Shown one piece after another: positions 44,168-52,837 of a stretch of 64,000 bases of DNA; within the stretch, counting starts at the first letter, position 1; every line of letters starts with the position of its first letter. Source of the stretch: Ancrocorticia sp. Lineage in GTDB: Bacteria; Actinomycetota; Actinomycetes; Actinomycetales; Actinomycetaceae. The notes under the pieces are model-generated. The model saw nothing but the letters and a program-made list of their open reading frames with translations, made no database searches and was not told where the DNA came from. The translations under genes and the position numbers were made by a program. The stretch covers positions 247,706-311,705 of the forward strand of contig JALCLX010000002.1 of the NCBI GenBank assembly GCA_022648165.1, given 5' to 3'.

Positions 44168-45172
44168 TTAACCGGCCACGAACTCTACGGAGGCTGCGCC
44201 GTCGTCAACTCTTCTGGCTGCGCCGTCGTCAACTCGTCCATCTACGCCGTGGTTAGCCCTACCGAAACGCTCCTTCATCACCGTGATCGCCTCCGGATTC
44301 GAATCGATCAGAAGGAAGCGGCGGCCAAGTTCTACCGCTGCCGCGCCGGTAGTGCCAGAGCCCGCGAAGAAGTCGAGCACCCAGTCACCAGGGCGCGAAC
44401 TCGCCTCAATGATGCGCCGGAGGATCCCAATTGGCTTTTGAGTAGGATACCCCGTTTTTTCCTTGCCAGTTGGGGAAACGATTGTATGCCACCACACGTC
44501 CGTGGGCAGCTTACCGCGGGCAGCTTTTTCTGGCGTCACGAGGCCAGGGGCCATATAGGGTTCGCGGTCAACGCCTTCGCTGTTGAAGTAGTAGTGCAGC
44601 GGATCTTTAACGTACACCAGAATCGTGTCATGCTTGGCCGGCCACCGCCGCTTGGCGCGAGCGCCATAATCGTAGGCCCAGATAATCTCATTGAGGAAGC
44701 ACTCACGGCCAAAGAGCGCATCCAATGCGACCTTCGCATAATGCGACTCCCGATAATCTAGATGTACGTATAGCGTGCCTGAAGGTGCCAGCAATCGCCA
44801 CGCCTGCTCCAAACGCGGCTCCAAAAAATCCCAATAATCACCAAAAGAATCGTCATAACTGAGCAAGCGGCCTTTCACTTGCTCATAACTCTGCCCTTTG
44901 AAACCCACGCGTGTACCATTTTTTGACCGAGTAATGCGCATCGTCTGGCGGCCCTGCACGCGGCCCGTATTAAACGGCGGATCGATGTAGATCAACTGAA
45001 ATTGGGCATCCGGCAATTTCCGCAAAAGGGGCAGATTATCACCCAAGATCACAGTGTTGGGTGAATCAGGGCTCCACACAGTATCCTTCGATGCCCCAGG
45101 GCCTCGGCTCGCGGAAGTATAGGGTTGAATCACACCTCTTAGGCTATCAAGCCACGTCTTCCCGGATATCAC
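44168..45172 (-). CDS. Site-specific DNA methyltransferase (beta-class, N6-adenine/N4-cytosine type), orphan
   Basis: IYIDPPFNTG then FFAGSGTTGAAAVELGRRFLLIDSN; alternative GTG start at 45133. Confidence 0.9.
   Translation of the reverse strand: MISGKTWLDSLRGVIQPYTSASRGPGASKDTVWSPDSPNTVILGDNLPLLRKLPDAQFQLIYIDPPFNTGRVQGRQTMRITRSKNGTRVGFKGQSYEQVKGRLLSYDDSFGDYWDFLEPRLEQAWRLLAPSGTLYVHLDYRESHYAKVALDALFGRECFLNEIIWAYDYGARAKRRWPAKHDTILVYVKDPLHYYFNSEGVDREPYMAPGLVTPEKAARGKLPTDVWWHTIVSPTGKEKTGYPTQKPIGILRRIIEASSRPGDWVLDFFAGSGTTGAAAVELGRRFLLIDSNPEAITVMKERFGRANHGVDGRVDDGAARRVDDGAASVEFVAG
44192..44239. repeat. 24-bp tandem repeat x2 (plus degenerate third) at 3' end of methyltransferase gene
   Basis: GGCTGCGCCGTCGTCAACTCTTCT / GGCTGCGCCGTCGTCAACTCGTCC. 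Confidence 0.8.
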
Positions 45173-45893
45173 GCTGCGTTCCTCGCTGATCAGCGTTTGC
45201 CTGTGCGATCAGTGCATCAATCGCCTTTGCGCTGTGGTGAGATAACCGAAGGCCTGGTCGCGAAACTTTCACCAATAGCATCAAAACAAAGTCCACAAGC
45301 AGCGCCGTGGCCGTCACCATAATTGCACCCGCAGCTACTTCTCCGTATTTGTAGACGGCCAGACCGTCAAAGATATACCGCCCTAATCCACCCAAATTGA
45401 CATACGCGGCGATCGTAGCTGTTGCTATGACATCCAGAAATGCCGTCCGAAATCCTGAGAGAATGAGCGGGCGGGCATTCGGAAGCTCCACACGAAAGAG
45501 AACCTGCGGCTCAGACATACCCATCGCTCGTGCGCCATCAACGGCAAGAGCATCGACATTGCAAACGCCCGCATAAGTGCCGGCCATCAATGGGGGAATC
45601 CCCAGTATGACGAGAGCCAGCACCGGAGGCAGCAAGCCCAAACCCATCACCAGAACTAAGAAAGTCATGATGCCGAGGCTGGGAAGTGAGCGGACACCGT
45701 TTGCGAGGCCCACTACAAAAGTTTCGCCACGATGTGTGTGCCCGATCATCATTCCAATCGGTACGGCTATTACAGTGGCAATTGCAACGGCTAGTGCCGA
45801 ATAATAAAGATGCTCTACGATTCGGACCGGGATGCCTTCGGGCCCGCTCCAGTTCGTTGGATCAGAAAGAAACGTCACAAGGTCCGCAAACAT
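45147..45893 (-). CDS. OpuC/ProW-type ABC transporter permease
   Basis: Osmoprotectant-type permease: NGVRSLPSLGIMTFLVLVMGLG...GVCNVDALAVDGARAMGMSEPQVLFRVELPNARPLILSGFRTA. Confidence 0.88.
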   Translation of the reverse strand: MFADLVTFLSDPTNWSGPEGIPVRIVEHLYYSALAVAIATVIAVPIGMMIGHTHRGETFVVGLANGVRSLPSLGIMTFLVLVMGLGLLPPVLALVILGIPPLMAGTYAGVCNVDALAVDGARAMGMSEPQVLFRVELPNARPLILSGFRTAFLDVIATATIAAYVNLGGLGRYIFDGLAVYKYGEVAAGAIMVTATALLVDFVLMLLVKVSRPGLRLSHHSAKAIDALIAQANADQRGTQRDIREDVA

Positions 45894-46634
45894 CTATGCC
45901 TCCAAATTCACCAGGTCGGACACGGCGTCCGCTGCGTTCGCGGCAGGTTCTGCTGCCTCGGAAGGCCGCGCACCGGAGCCTTGCGAGGAGCGCCATGGAG
46001 TCAATGCACGCCCCAAGACTGCAATGATGCGATCAGCAATTGCGGCAAGTATGACGGTGAGGATGATCCCGGTCATGATCTCTTCGGGGAAGTTGCGCTG
46101 GTAACCAGAGGTAAACAGTTGCCCCAACCCTCCGATTCCGATCACAGCTCCCACTGAGACCAGCGAAACGTTGGTAACGACGACGACGCGCACACCTGCG
46201 GTAAGCACCGGAATGACCAGCGGTAGATCGATACGAAGTTTGCGCTGGAGCCTCGAAAAGCCGATCGCCGTTCCAGCGTCGAGCACATCGGCGGGCACAT
46301 TGTCGAGCGATTGGAATACGGAGCGCAGCAGAAGGCACGTAGAGTACAACGACAACGCCACTACTACATTGACGGGTGAAAGTATCTGAGTTCCGATGAT
46401 ACCTGGTATCAACAGAAACAACGCGAGTGATGGAATGGTGTAAATCGCACTCACTACCACCGTAACAACGCTTCGCACTTTCGGTGAATCGTACAGCAAT
46501 AAACCCAGCGGAACCGCAATCGCGAGCCCTACTATGGTAGGAACCACCGCAAGCCAAATATGCTGCACCAGAAGCTCTGAGACGCTACTCCAGTTCTGTA
46601 TGGCCCACAGACCAGGAAGCGAAATGCGCATCAT
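45894..46634 (-). CDS. OpuC/ProW-type ABC transporter permease
   Basis: VVSAIYTIPSLALFLLI...IGFSRLQRKLRIDLPLVIPVLTAGVRVVVV. Confidence 0.88.
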   Translation of the reverse strand: MMRISLPGLWAIQNWSSVSELLVQHIWLAVVPTIVGLAIAVPLGLLLYDSPKVRSVVTVVVSAIYTIPSLALFLLIPGIIGTQILSPVNVVVALSLYSTCLLLRSVFQSLDNVPADVLDAGTAIGFSRLQRKLRIDLPLVIPVLTAGVRVVVVTNVSLVSVGAVIGIGGLGQLFTSGYQRNFPEEIMTGIILTVILAAIADRIIAVLGRALTPWRSSQGSGARPSEAAEPAANAADAVSDLVNLEA

Positions 46635-47725
46635 CGGGAACGCTCCGCTTCTACAACATCAATCACGTGCGCAATACTTACCACACCCGTAACTGTTCCT
46701 GAGGCATCTGTCACCACTCCTTGGCCGCATGGTGATGATAGCGCCGAATCGAGCGCCTGCCGCAGCGTTCCATCAGGAGTGAGCTCGGAGCCGACAGGTG
46801 CGAGAACTCTGTGCGCGCGGATGCCAGAACGGAGCGCGATATGGCGTTCTTTATCCAACCAACCAAGAGGCTTACCTTCCGTATCTGTAACGAGCAACCA
46901 GGATTCAGTAGGCGATTGCGTTCGTGCATCCTCAAGCGTGGCAGTTGTTACTGGCTCCACCGCCAAGCGCTCTATCGTGTGGAACGAAAGAGCGCGGTAT
47001 CCGCGATCATGACCAACCAAGTCCGCCACAAAATCGTTTGCCGGATTCGCAAGCACATCCGCTGGTGTTCCATATTGCTGCAGCACACCACCTGTGCCGA
47101 ATACTGCAACTTTGTCACCCAAGAGCACGGCCTCGTCCATATCGTGTGTCACGAAAATAATGGTTTTGTGAAGCTCCGATTGAAGACGGCGCAGTTCCCG
47201 CTGCAGATCACGGCGGACAACCGGATCCACCGCAGAGAAGGGTTCATCCATGAGTAACACTTCAGGATCTGCTGCGAGTGCCCGCGCGACGCCAACGCGT
47301 TGTTGCTGACCCCCTGAGAGACTGGTTGGGTATCTTTTCGCGAGGTCGAGACTGAGCCCAACGCGCTTCATCACGTCAAGCGCCTTCTTGCGCGCTTCTT
47401 TTTTCGATTCACCTCGCAGTAACAGCACAGTTGCGACATTGTCGACAACGGTGCGATGCGGGAGCAACCCTGCGTTCTGAATAACGTATCCAATACCGCG
47501 CCTGAGCTGAACAGGGGATATGGACTTGACATCGGCGCCGTCCACCACGATACGGCCCTCGGTGGGTTCCAACATACGATTCACCATGCGCATGGACGTC
47601 GTTTTGCCGCAGCCGGATGGGCCAACGAACACTGTGAGCGATCCCTTGTCAATCACCAAATTGAGGTGGTCAACCGCGATCGTTCCGTCGGGGAACTGCT
47701 TGGTGACATTATCAAACTCAATCAT
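46631..47725 (-). CDS. OpuCA/ProV-type ABC ATPase with CBS domains
   Basis: GPSGCGKTTSMRMVNRMLEPTEGRI, LSGGQQQRVGVARALA; start MIEFDNVTKQ chosen. Confidence 0.9.
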   Translation of the reverse strand: MIEFDNVTKQFPDGTIAVDHLNLVIDKGSLTVFVGPSGCGKTTSMRMVNRMLEPTEGRIVVDGADVKSISPVQLRRGIGYVIQNAGLLPHRTVVDNVATVLLLRGESKKEARKKALDVMKRVGLSLDLAKRYPTSLSGGQQQRVGVARALAADPEVLLMDEPFSAVDPVVRRDLQRELRRLQSELHKTIIFVTHDMDEAVLLGDKVAVFGTGGVLQQYGTPADVLANPANDFVADLVGHDRGYRALSFHTIERLAVEPVTTATLEDARTQSPTESWLLVTDTEGKPLGWLDKERHIALRSGIRAHRVLAPVGSELTPDGTLRQALDSALSSPCGQGVVTDASGTVTGVVSIAHVIDVVEAERSR

Positions 47726-47834
47726 CGGATGCTCCTTTGTGACGCCCAGTGAGTGGCAATTTCCCACTCGCCTCAGGCCAGCATTGTTGGAGGTGGTGTG
47801 GAGCCCCGATCCGGAGGGCTCCACACCACTCGTC

Positions 47835-48773
47835 TTAGTTATTAATCAGCCCCTTATCTTCGAGCCATTGCTCCGCAGCAGCTTTGGGCTCCATCTTGGC
47901 GTCGCCACTCACTTCAGCGTTGATGGAAAGAAGATCATCGGTGGTGAGCTCCGCGGACACCTTATTGAGAACCTCCAAGGCAGCGCTATCGACGGCGCCT
48001 TCGCGGAATATAGGAACCACGTTTTGTGCTGGGAAATTATTCTTCGGGTCTTCGAGTACGACGAAATTGTTCGCCGGAATATCGGGACTTGTTGTGTAGA
48101 TATTTGCGGCTTTTACCGTGCCATCGACAAGGGCAGCTACCGTGGCCGGCCCGCCGCCGTCTGCGATCGCGACGTAGTTAGAGGGCACCACGCCATAGTT
48201 CGCTTTGAGCCCTGGGAGTCCCACTGCGCGTTCTTTGAATTCTGGCGTTCCGCCGAACGTGAGTTCGTCGTTATGGGCGGCCAAATCGCCAATTTCCTTG
48301 AGATTCCACTCTTTGGCCGTTTGTTCTGTGACCACGATTGAATCCTTGTCCTCGGCCGGTGCCGGCGTGCCCATAGCGAGGCCTTTCGCCTTGAGCGCAG
48401 CTGGCAATGCGGCATCGACATCGTCTGCAGCCGTCGCGGTAGCAGAACTGTCAAGGTAGGAAAGGAGGTTCCCGGTGTAGTCAGGAATTAGGTCGATCGA
48501 TGAGTCTTCAAGCGCTGGGATATAGACCTCGCGGGAACCAATATTGAACTTCTCTTTGACGTCGTAACCCGCATCCCGCAACGCAATAGCGTAGATGTTA
48601 GCGAGGATCTCGGATTCGGTAAAGTTAGCCGATCCCACCGTGATTGTCGACGACGAATCAGAGGAACCGGAAGTCTGGTCGCTACCGGATACACCGGGTG
48701 AGGAGCATGCTGAAAGAGCTACGGATGTGATAGCGATAGTAGCCACCGCAGCGAAGGGTCGAAAGCGTCGCAT
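47835..48773 (-). CDS. OpuCC/OpuAC-type substrate-binding lipoprotein
   Basis: Lipobox SACSSPG; ITVGSANFTESEILANIYAIALRDAGYDV...IPDYTGNLLSYL. Confidence 0.9.
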   Translation of the reverse strand: MRRFRPFAAVATIAITSVALSACSSPGVSGSDQTSGSSDSSSTITVGSANFTESEILANIYAIALRDAGYDVKEKFNIGSREVYIPALEDSSIDLIPDYTGNLLSYLDSSATATAADDVDAALPAALKAKGLAMGTPAPAEDKDSIVVTEQTAKEWNLKEIGDLAAHNDELTFGGTPEFKERAVGLPGLKANYGVVPSNYVAIADGGGPATVAALVDGTVKAANIYTTSPDIPANNFVVLEDPKNNFPAQNVVPIFREGAVDSAALEVLNKVSAELTTDDLLSINAEVSGDAKMEPKAAAEQWLEDKGLINN

Positions 48774-49009
48774 TTTATGTCTCCAAAGACTCGATGATGT
48801 GGGACTTATGTTCTCAACGGGGTGATTCTGTCGTTTCTACCCGTCTTGCGGCTCATGCTAATCACGTGACCTCTGCCCGCTATAACTCCTTCCCGCGCCA
48901 TGAGAATGCTCGCCCCGTGATATGAAGAACGTGTTTTCGGAATGTTTCCAACGCTTAACGACGCCCATGCACACGGGCCGTTGCGCACCCTGGTAGGCGC
49001 CAGATATAA

Positions 49010-49043
49010 CGAGATATGGGGCCCCAAAGAGCCCCATATCTCG
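49010..49043 (-). terminator. Stem-loop between ubiD-end operon and OpuC operon
   Basis: CGAGATATGGGGC-N8-GCCCCATATCTCG, perfect 13-bp stem. Confidence 0.7.
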
Positions 49044-49067
49044 CATCGCCGCTATACATATTCTTTA

Positions 49068-50462
49068 TCACACTGCGCGAAAACGAATTCCTTCCATCAG
49101 CTGCGAAGGCGCCGCCACCACACCGGCGCGGCGCAGTATGCTGGCCGCGTTGACCAGTGCCTCATCGGACGATCGCGCGAACGCCCAGCCCTCGGCCCTG
49201 TCGCCCGCCTTGACAGTAGCATCAACACCCAATTTCCCAACCGTCAGTGTTGCAACCAACGGATCTGAACGGTCGGTACGTGCATGCGGAACCACCAAGT
49301 AATCCCTTTCCGGGCGCGCATGGCACAAGCGAGCCCATTCAACGGATGCCGTGTTCCACGGATCCACTTCAGCATCGACAACAATTACCTGTTTGATCAG
49401 TGAGACATGGGAAAAACACGCCATCATCGCCTGCTGCGGAACCCCAGGGCCAGCATTCTTTATTGATACGATAGCGCTTGTTCGACCGGCTCCAACATCA
49501 GGCACCGCAACGTCCACCACGCCCGGGATAAGTTGTTGCAAAGTCGCCTTGAGGCTAGCTGCGATCGATAGCGCGCCAAGAAGGATATGCTCCTGGTGCA
49601 GGCTAGGCAGTATCACCTGGAAATACGGGTTCTGGCGCCGCCTCATGTGTTTGAATTCTACGACGTAGCCCTCCCCGTAATCGTGGTAGCGTCCATGAAA
49701 TTCGGACACCAGGCCTTCTCTCACCTTTTGTTCAGGGTGAACTACGCCCTCAAGAACCAGCTCCGCATCAGCGGGAACGCGAATACCCGAGTCTGTTTCC
49801 ACGACGTCCACGGGCGCCCCCAGGAGCGCCCCGGCGGAGGCCAATTCGTCGTCGCCGAACTTCATATAGAGGCAGGCCGCCAAACTGATGGCAGGATGTA
49901 CTCCGATCGCGACGGCGATAGGCAATGTGCTTCCCCTGGCAAGGGCGCGCTCCGCCATCTTGCCCAGATGATGGTTGGGGGAAACTCCTAACATCGCGTG
50001 GTTAGCGTCTAGAACCTTGAAGCGCGCGAAGGAAAGATTACGCTGTCCAGTCTCCACATCGCGCACTGCGATGACACCCGCCGTAATATACGGGCCGGTC
50101 TCACGCGGAAAGAAGGTCGGTATCGGCAAGCGCGTCAAATCCGCCGCTTCTCGCACGTCGCAACACGGCCCGCTCGATACCACATTCGGTTCAATCGGGC
50201 TGCCGATCGATGCCGTGAGAACCTCTGAGACGCTTTGCTCGCTAACCCCTAACGCCAATGCTGCCCGCTGCCTGCTGGTCACCACATTTCCTACAACGGG
50301 CATCGCGTGATCGCCCACATGGCGTGCGATCACTGCTGGGCCGGCCTCCAACAGCGCCAGCACTGCGCCCAAATCAGCCTCTGGACACACCTGTTCGTCG
50401 ATGGTGACCAGTTCTCCGCGATCGGCCAACACCCGCAAGTAATCTCGCAGCGACGCGCTCAT
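49068..50462 (-). CDS. UbiD-family decarboxylase
   Basis: UbiD-like GRYHDYGEGYVVEFKHMRRRQNPYFQVILPSLHQEHILLG; ubiX present at 56871. Confidence 0.88.
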   Translation of the reverse strand: MSASLRDYLRVLADRGELVTIDEQVCPEADLGAVLALLEAGPAVIARHVGDHAMPVVGNVVTSRQRAALALGVSEQSVSEVLTASIGSPIEPNVVSSGPCCDVREAADLTRLPIPTFFPRETGPYITAGVIAVRDVETGQRNLSFARFKVLDANHAMLGVSPNHHLGKMAERALARGSTLPIAVAIGVHPAISLAACLYMKFGDDELASAGALLGAPVDVVETDSGIRVPADAELVLEGVVHPEQKVREGLVSEFHGRYHDYGEGYVVEFKHMRRRQNPYFQVILPSLHQEHILLGALSIAASLKATLQQLIPGVVDVAVPDVGAGRTSAIVSIKNAGPGVPQQAMMACFSHVSLIKQVIVVDAEVDPWNTASVEWARLCHARPERDYLVVPHARTDRSDPLVATLTVGKLGVDATVKAGDRAEGWAFARSSDEALVNAASILRRAGVVAAPSQLMEGIRFRAV

Positions 50463-51730
50463 CGTGGGTTTTCCGTGCTGTCAAGCCGCGCGAGCGCTGC
50501 TCCCAGAACGTGTACTCCCTGGGAGATATCGCTGATATCGGTGAACTCCTCCGGCACATGGCTTCGCCCGCCTTGAGAAGGAACGAAGATCATTCCCATG
50601 GGTGCGATAGACGCGATGTGTGCCGCGTCATGTCCCGCTCCGCTTGGGACGGCCTCCCATGAAAGCCCTATAGCATCAGCGGCTTGCGCAATCTGGTCTT
50701 GAACCAGCTTTGTGGCCTGAACAGGAGCCTGATCGGAGAGCCACTCCACCATCGTATGGACGCCTCTCTTATCAGCCTCCTCCGCTATTTCTTGCGCAAT
50801 GCGCATTTTGACTTCGCCCAGCCATGCCGGATCGATGCTACGCAGCTCGGCCCATATCTTCGCATCGTCTGGAACGATATTGAATGCGCCTGGCGACGAT
50901 TCAATGCGGCCGGTAGTAGACACGCCGTGGATTGGTGCACCACAGGCTTCGCGCTCGATTGTCAGAATCGCGCTAGCGGCAGCCAATAACGCATCCTGCC
51001 GTCCGTCCATAGGCGTGGTGCCTGCGTGATCGGGCCTGCCGTGAAATTGCGCCATCAGCCGGTCAATCCCCGCGATGGCGGTGACGACGCCAATTGACGT
51101 GCCACGCCTTTCTAGGAGTGGCCCCTGCTCGATGTGGAGTTCGACATACGAATGGATCGATCCCGGCTTCCACGCCTGGCTGATGGCCTGATTCGGGTTT
51201 AATCCGAAGGCCGTCATCACATCGCCGAGTTTGTTCCCCTCATGGTCGGTGCGATCCAGGTGTTCGGGTTTGAGCACGCCGGCAATGGACCGGGATCCGA
51301 TGCAGGATATGCCATACGGGTTAGCCTCTTCTCCCAGGAAATCGACGACGACGAGGTCGCGCTCGAACTGCAGCCCCGCCTCCCGCAGGGTTCGCGCCAG
51401 TTCAATCGAACCGAGTACACCAACCATTCCATCAAAACGCCCGCCACCGTGAACAGTATCCGTGTGGGATCCCGTCATCAGCACGGGAAGGCTGGGGTTA
51501 CGCCCTGGTAGAACACCAACGATATTGCCCGCCGCATCAATGTGCGTCTCTAATCCGGCCTCATCCATGTGATGGCGCGTCCATTGCCGGGAAGCGCGGT
51601 ACGGATCGGAAAACACCTGCCGGGTCCAGCCTGGTGCAACAGAATCCGTATATTCCGCGAGCGCCTTGAGATCGGCTGCCAGTCTCTCCGCGTTGGGACG
51701 TAGCGATTCCGCGGTAATCTCGGCCATCAT
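50459..51730 (-). CDS. M20-family Zn-dependent hydrolase (N-carbamoyl-amino-acid hydrolase / allantoate amidohydrolase type)
   Basis: LMTGSHTDTVHGGGRFDGMVGVLGSIEL; HIEQGPLLE; ATGA overlap with ubiD-like gene. Confidence 0.88.
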   Translation of the reverse strand: MMAEITAESLRPNAERLAADLKALAEYTDSVAPGWTRQVFSDPYRASRQWTRHHMDEAGLETHIDAAGNIVGVLPGRNPSLPVLMTGSHTDTVHGGGRFDGMVGVLGSIELARTLREAGLQFERDLVVVDFLGEEANPYGISCIGSRSIAGVLKPEHLDRTDHEGNKLGDVMTAFGLNPNQAISQAWKPGSIHSYVELHIEQGPLLERRGTSIGVVTAIAGIDRLMAQFHGRPDHAGTTPMDGRQDALLAAASAILTIEREACGAPIHGVSTTGRIESSPGAFNIVPDDAKIWAELRSIDPAWLGEVKMRIAQEIAEEADKRGVHTMVEWLSDQAPVQATKLVQDQIAQAADAIGLSWEAVPSGAGHDAAHIASIAPMGMIFVPSQGGRSHVPEEFTDISDISQGVHVLGAALARLDSTENPR

Positions 51731-52827
51731 GCCACCGCCGCGACGCGTTCGGGCGTGTAGGGAAGCAGGTCGATTCCCATGATCTGCTCGCATTCCGCTA
51801 TCCCCACGGGATCCACAGCCGAGAAGGATAGTGGAAGCGTAACCGCCGGAACGTAGATGAGAACCACGTCCATTCCTTCGTGCGCATCCTTGACTGCGAG
51901 TGCCTCGCCTGTATCCGTTCGCATGATAGCGATCGTGTCCGGATAGGTTGCTACGCGCCCATCGGGCCCATCGATAGCCATGAATTCATTCAAATAAGGC
52001 ACGGTGTATTGGCCTACTCCGAACGCGCCATGATCCCAGCCTCCCTTGGTGACCAGCGGCTCGGTGAACGTCAGCGGACCACGATCCACCACGGTCGCGC
52101 CAAGCTTTTCAACGACGGCCGCAATCACATCCTCAGCCCGCTCCGACGATCCGTATCCGGCTTCTTCCATGACCTCGCCCAGATCGAGCGCAAGACTAAT
52201 AGAACCGAGTGCCGCATTTTCCTTCACCCATTGCAGCTCTACAGGATTCCGTGCCGCCGCGATGAAACCTCCCGTGCGGACCGAAATGTCGCGCAAAACA
52301 TCGTCGCAGGTGGTAACCGTTCCACGGTTGATGGAAAGGAACTCACCGTGAAGCGCACGATTTCCGCCTGACAATACCTGGGTAGCGATATAATCCGGGC
52401 GCGTCGTCAAGCCCATTGCCCCCATCTTGCCGGTGGGATGGGCCCGAATATCTCCGGCGGCGTCAAGCACAGGGATGCCAAGAGAAGCAGATTGAATCCA
52501 GCCATTGTGCGTTGTGGAATAGCCGTTCTGGGCAGTCATAACAGCAGCTATGGGAACGTCCACGGCATCAATCAAGGCCCGCAGCGCGTTGACATAGTCA
52601 ATGGGTTGGATCTCCCACGTGGGCGACGCTGGCGCACCGATCGCTGTTACCGTGGCAACCCAGCTGTCGCCGGGAAGTTCATCCACAGATGCGAGCGTTG
52701 GGTAGCCGATCGAGGTGGCCAGCGCGCCCATGAGTTCGCCATGATGCTTCCAGCCGCCTCCTCCGCATGCGAAGACTCCTCCGCCCAAGACTCCGTGCCG
52801 TGCATCGTCTGCAGTGAGTGTACGCAT
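51727..52827 (-). CDS. DUF917 / S-methyl-thiohydantoin desulfurase-family protein
   Basis: GGGVFACGGGGWKHHGELM... DUF917 N-terminal pattern; overlaps the M20 gene start. Confidence 0.82.
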   Translation of the reverse strand: MRTLTADDARHGVLGGGVFACGGGGWKHHGELMGALATSIGYPTLASVDELPGDSWVATVTAIGAPASPTWEIQPIDYVNALRALIDAVDVPIAAVMTAQNGYSTTHNGWIQSASLGIPVLDAAGDIRAHPTGKMGAMGLTTRPDYIATQVLSGGNRALHGEFLSINRGTVTTCDDVLRDISVRTGGFIAAARNPVELQWVKENAALGSISLALDLGEVMEEAGYGSSERAEDVIAAVVEKLGATVVDRGPLTFTEPLVTKGGWDHGAFGVGQYTVPYLNEFMAIDGPDGRVATYPDTIAIMRTDTGEALAVKDAHEGMDVVLIYVPAVTLPLSFSAVDPVGIAECEQIMGIDLLPYTPERVAAVA

Positions 52828-52837
52828 AGTGATCCTC

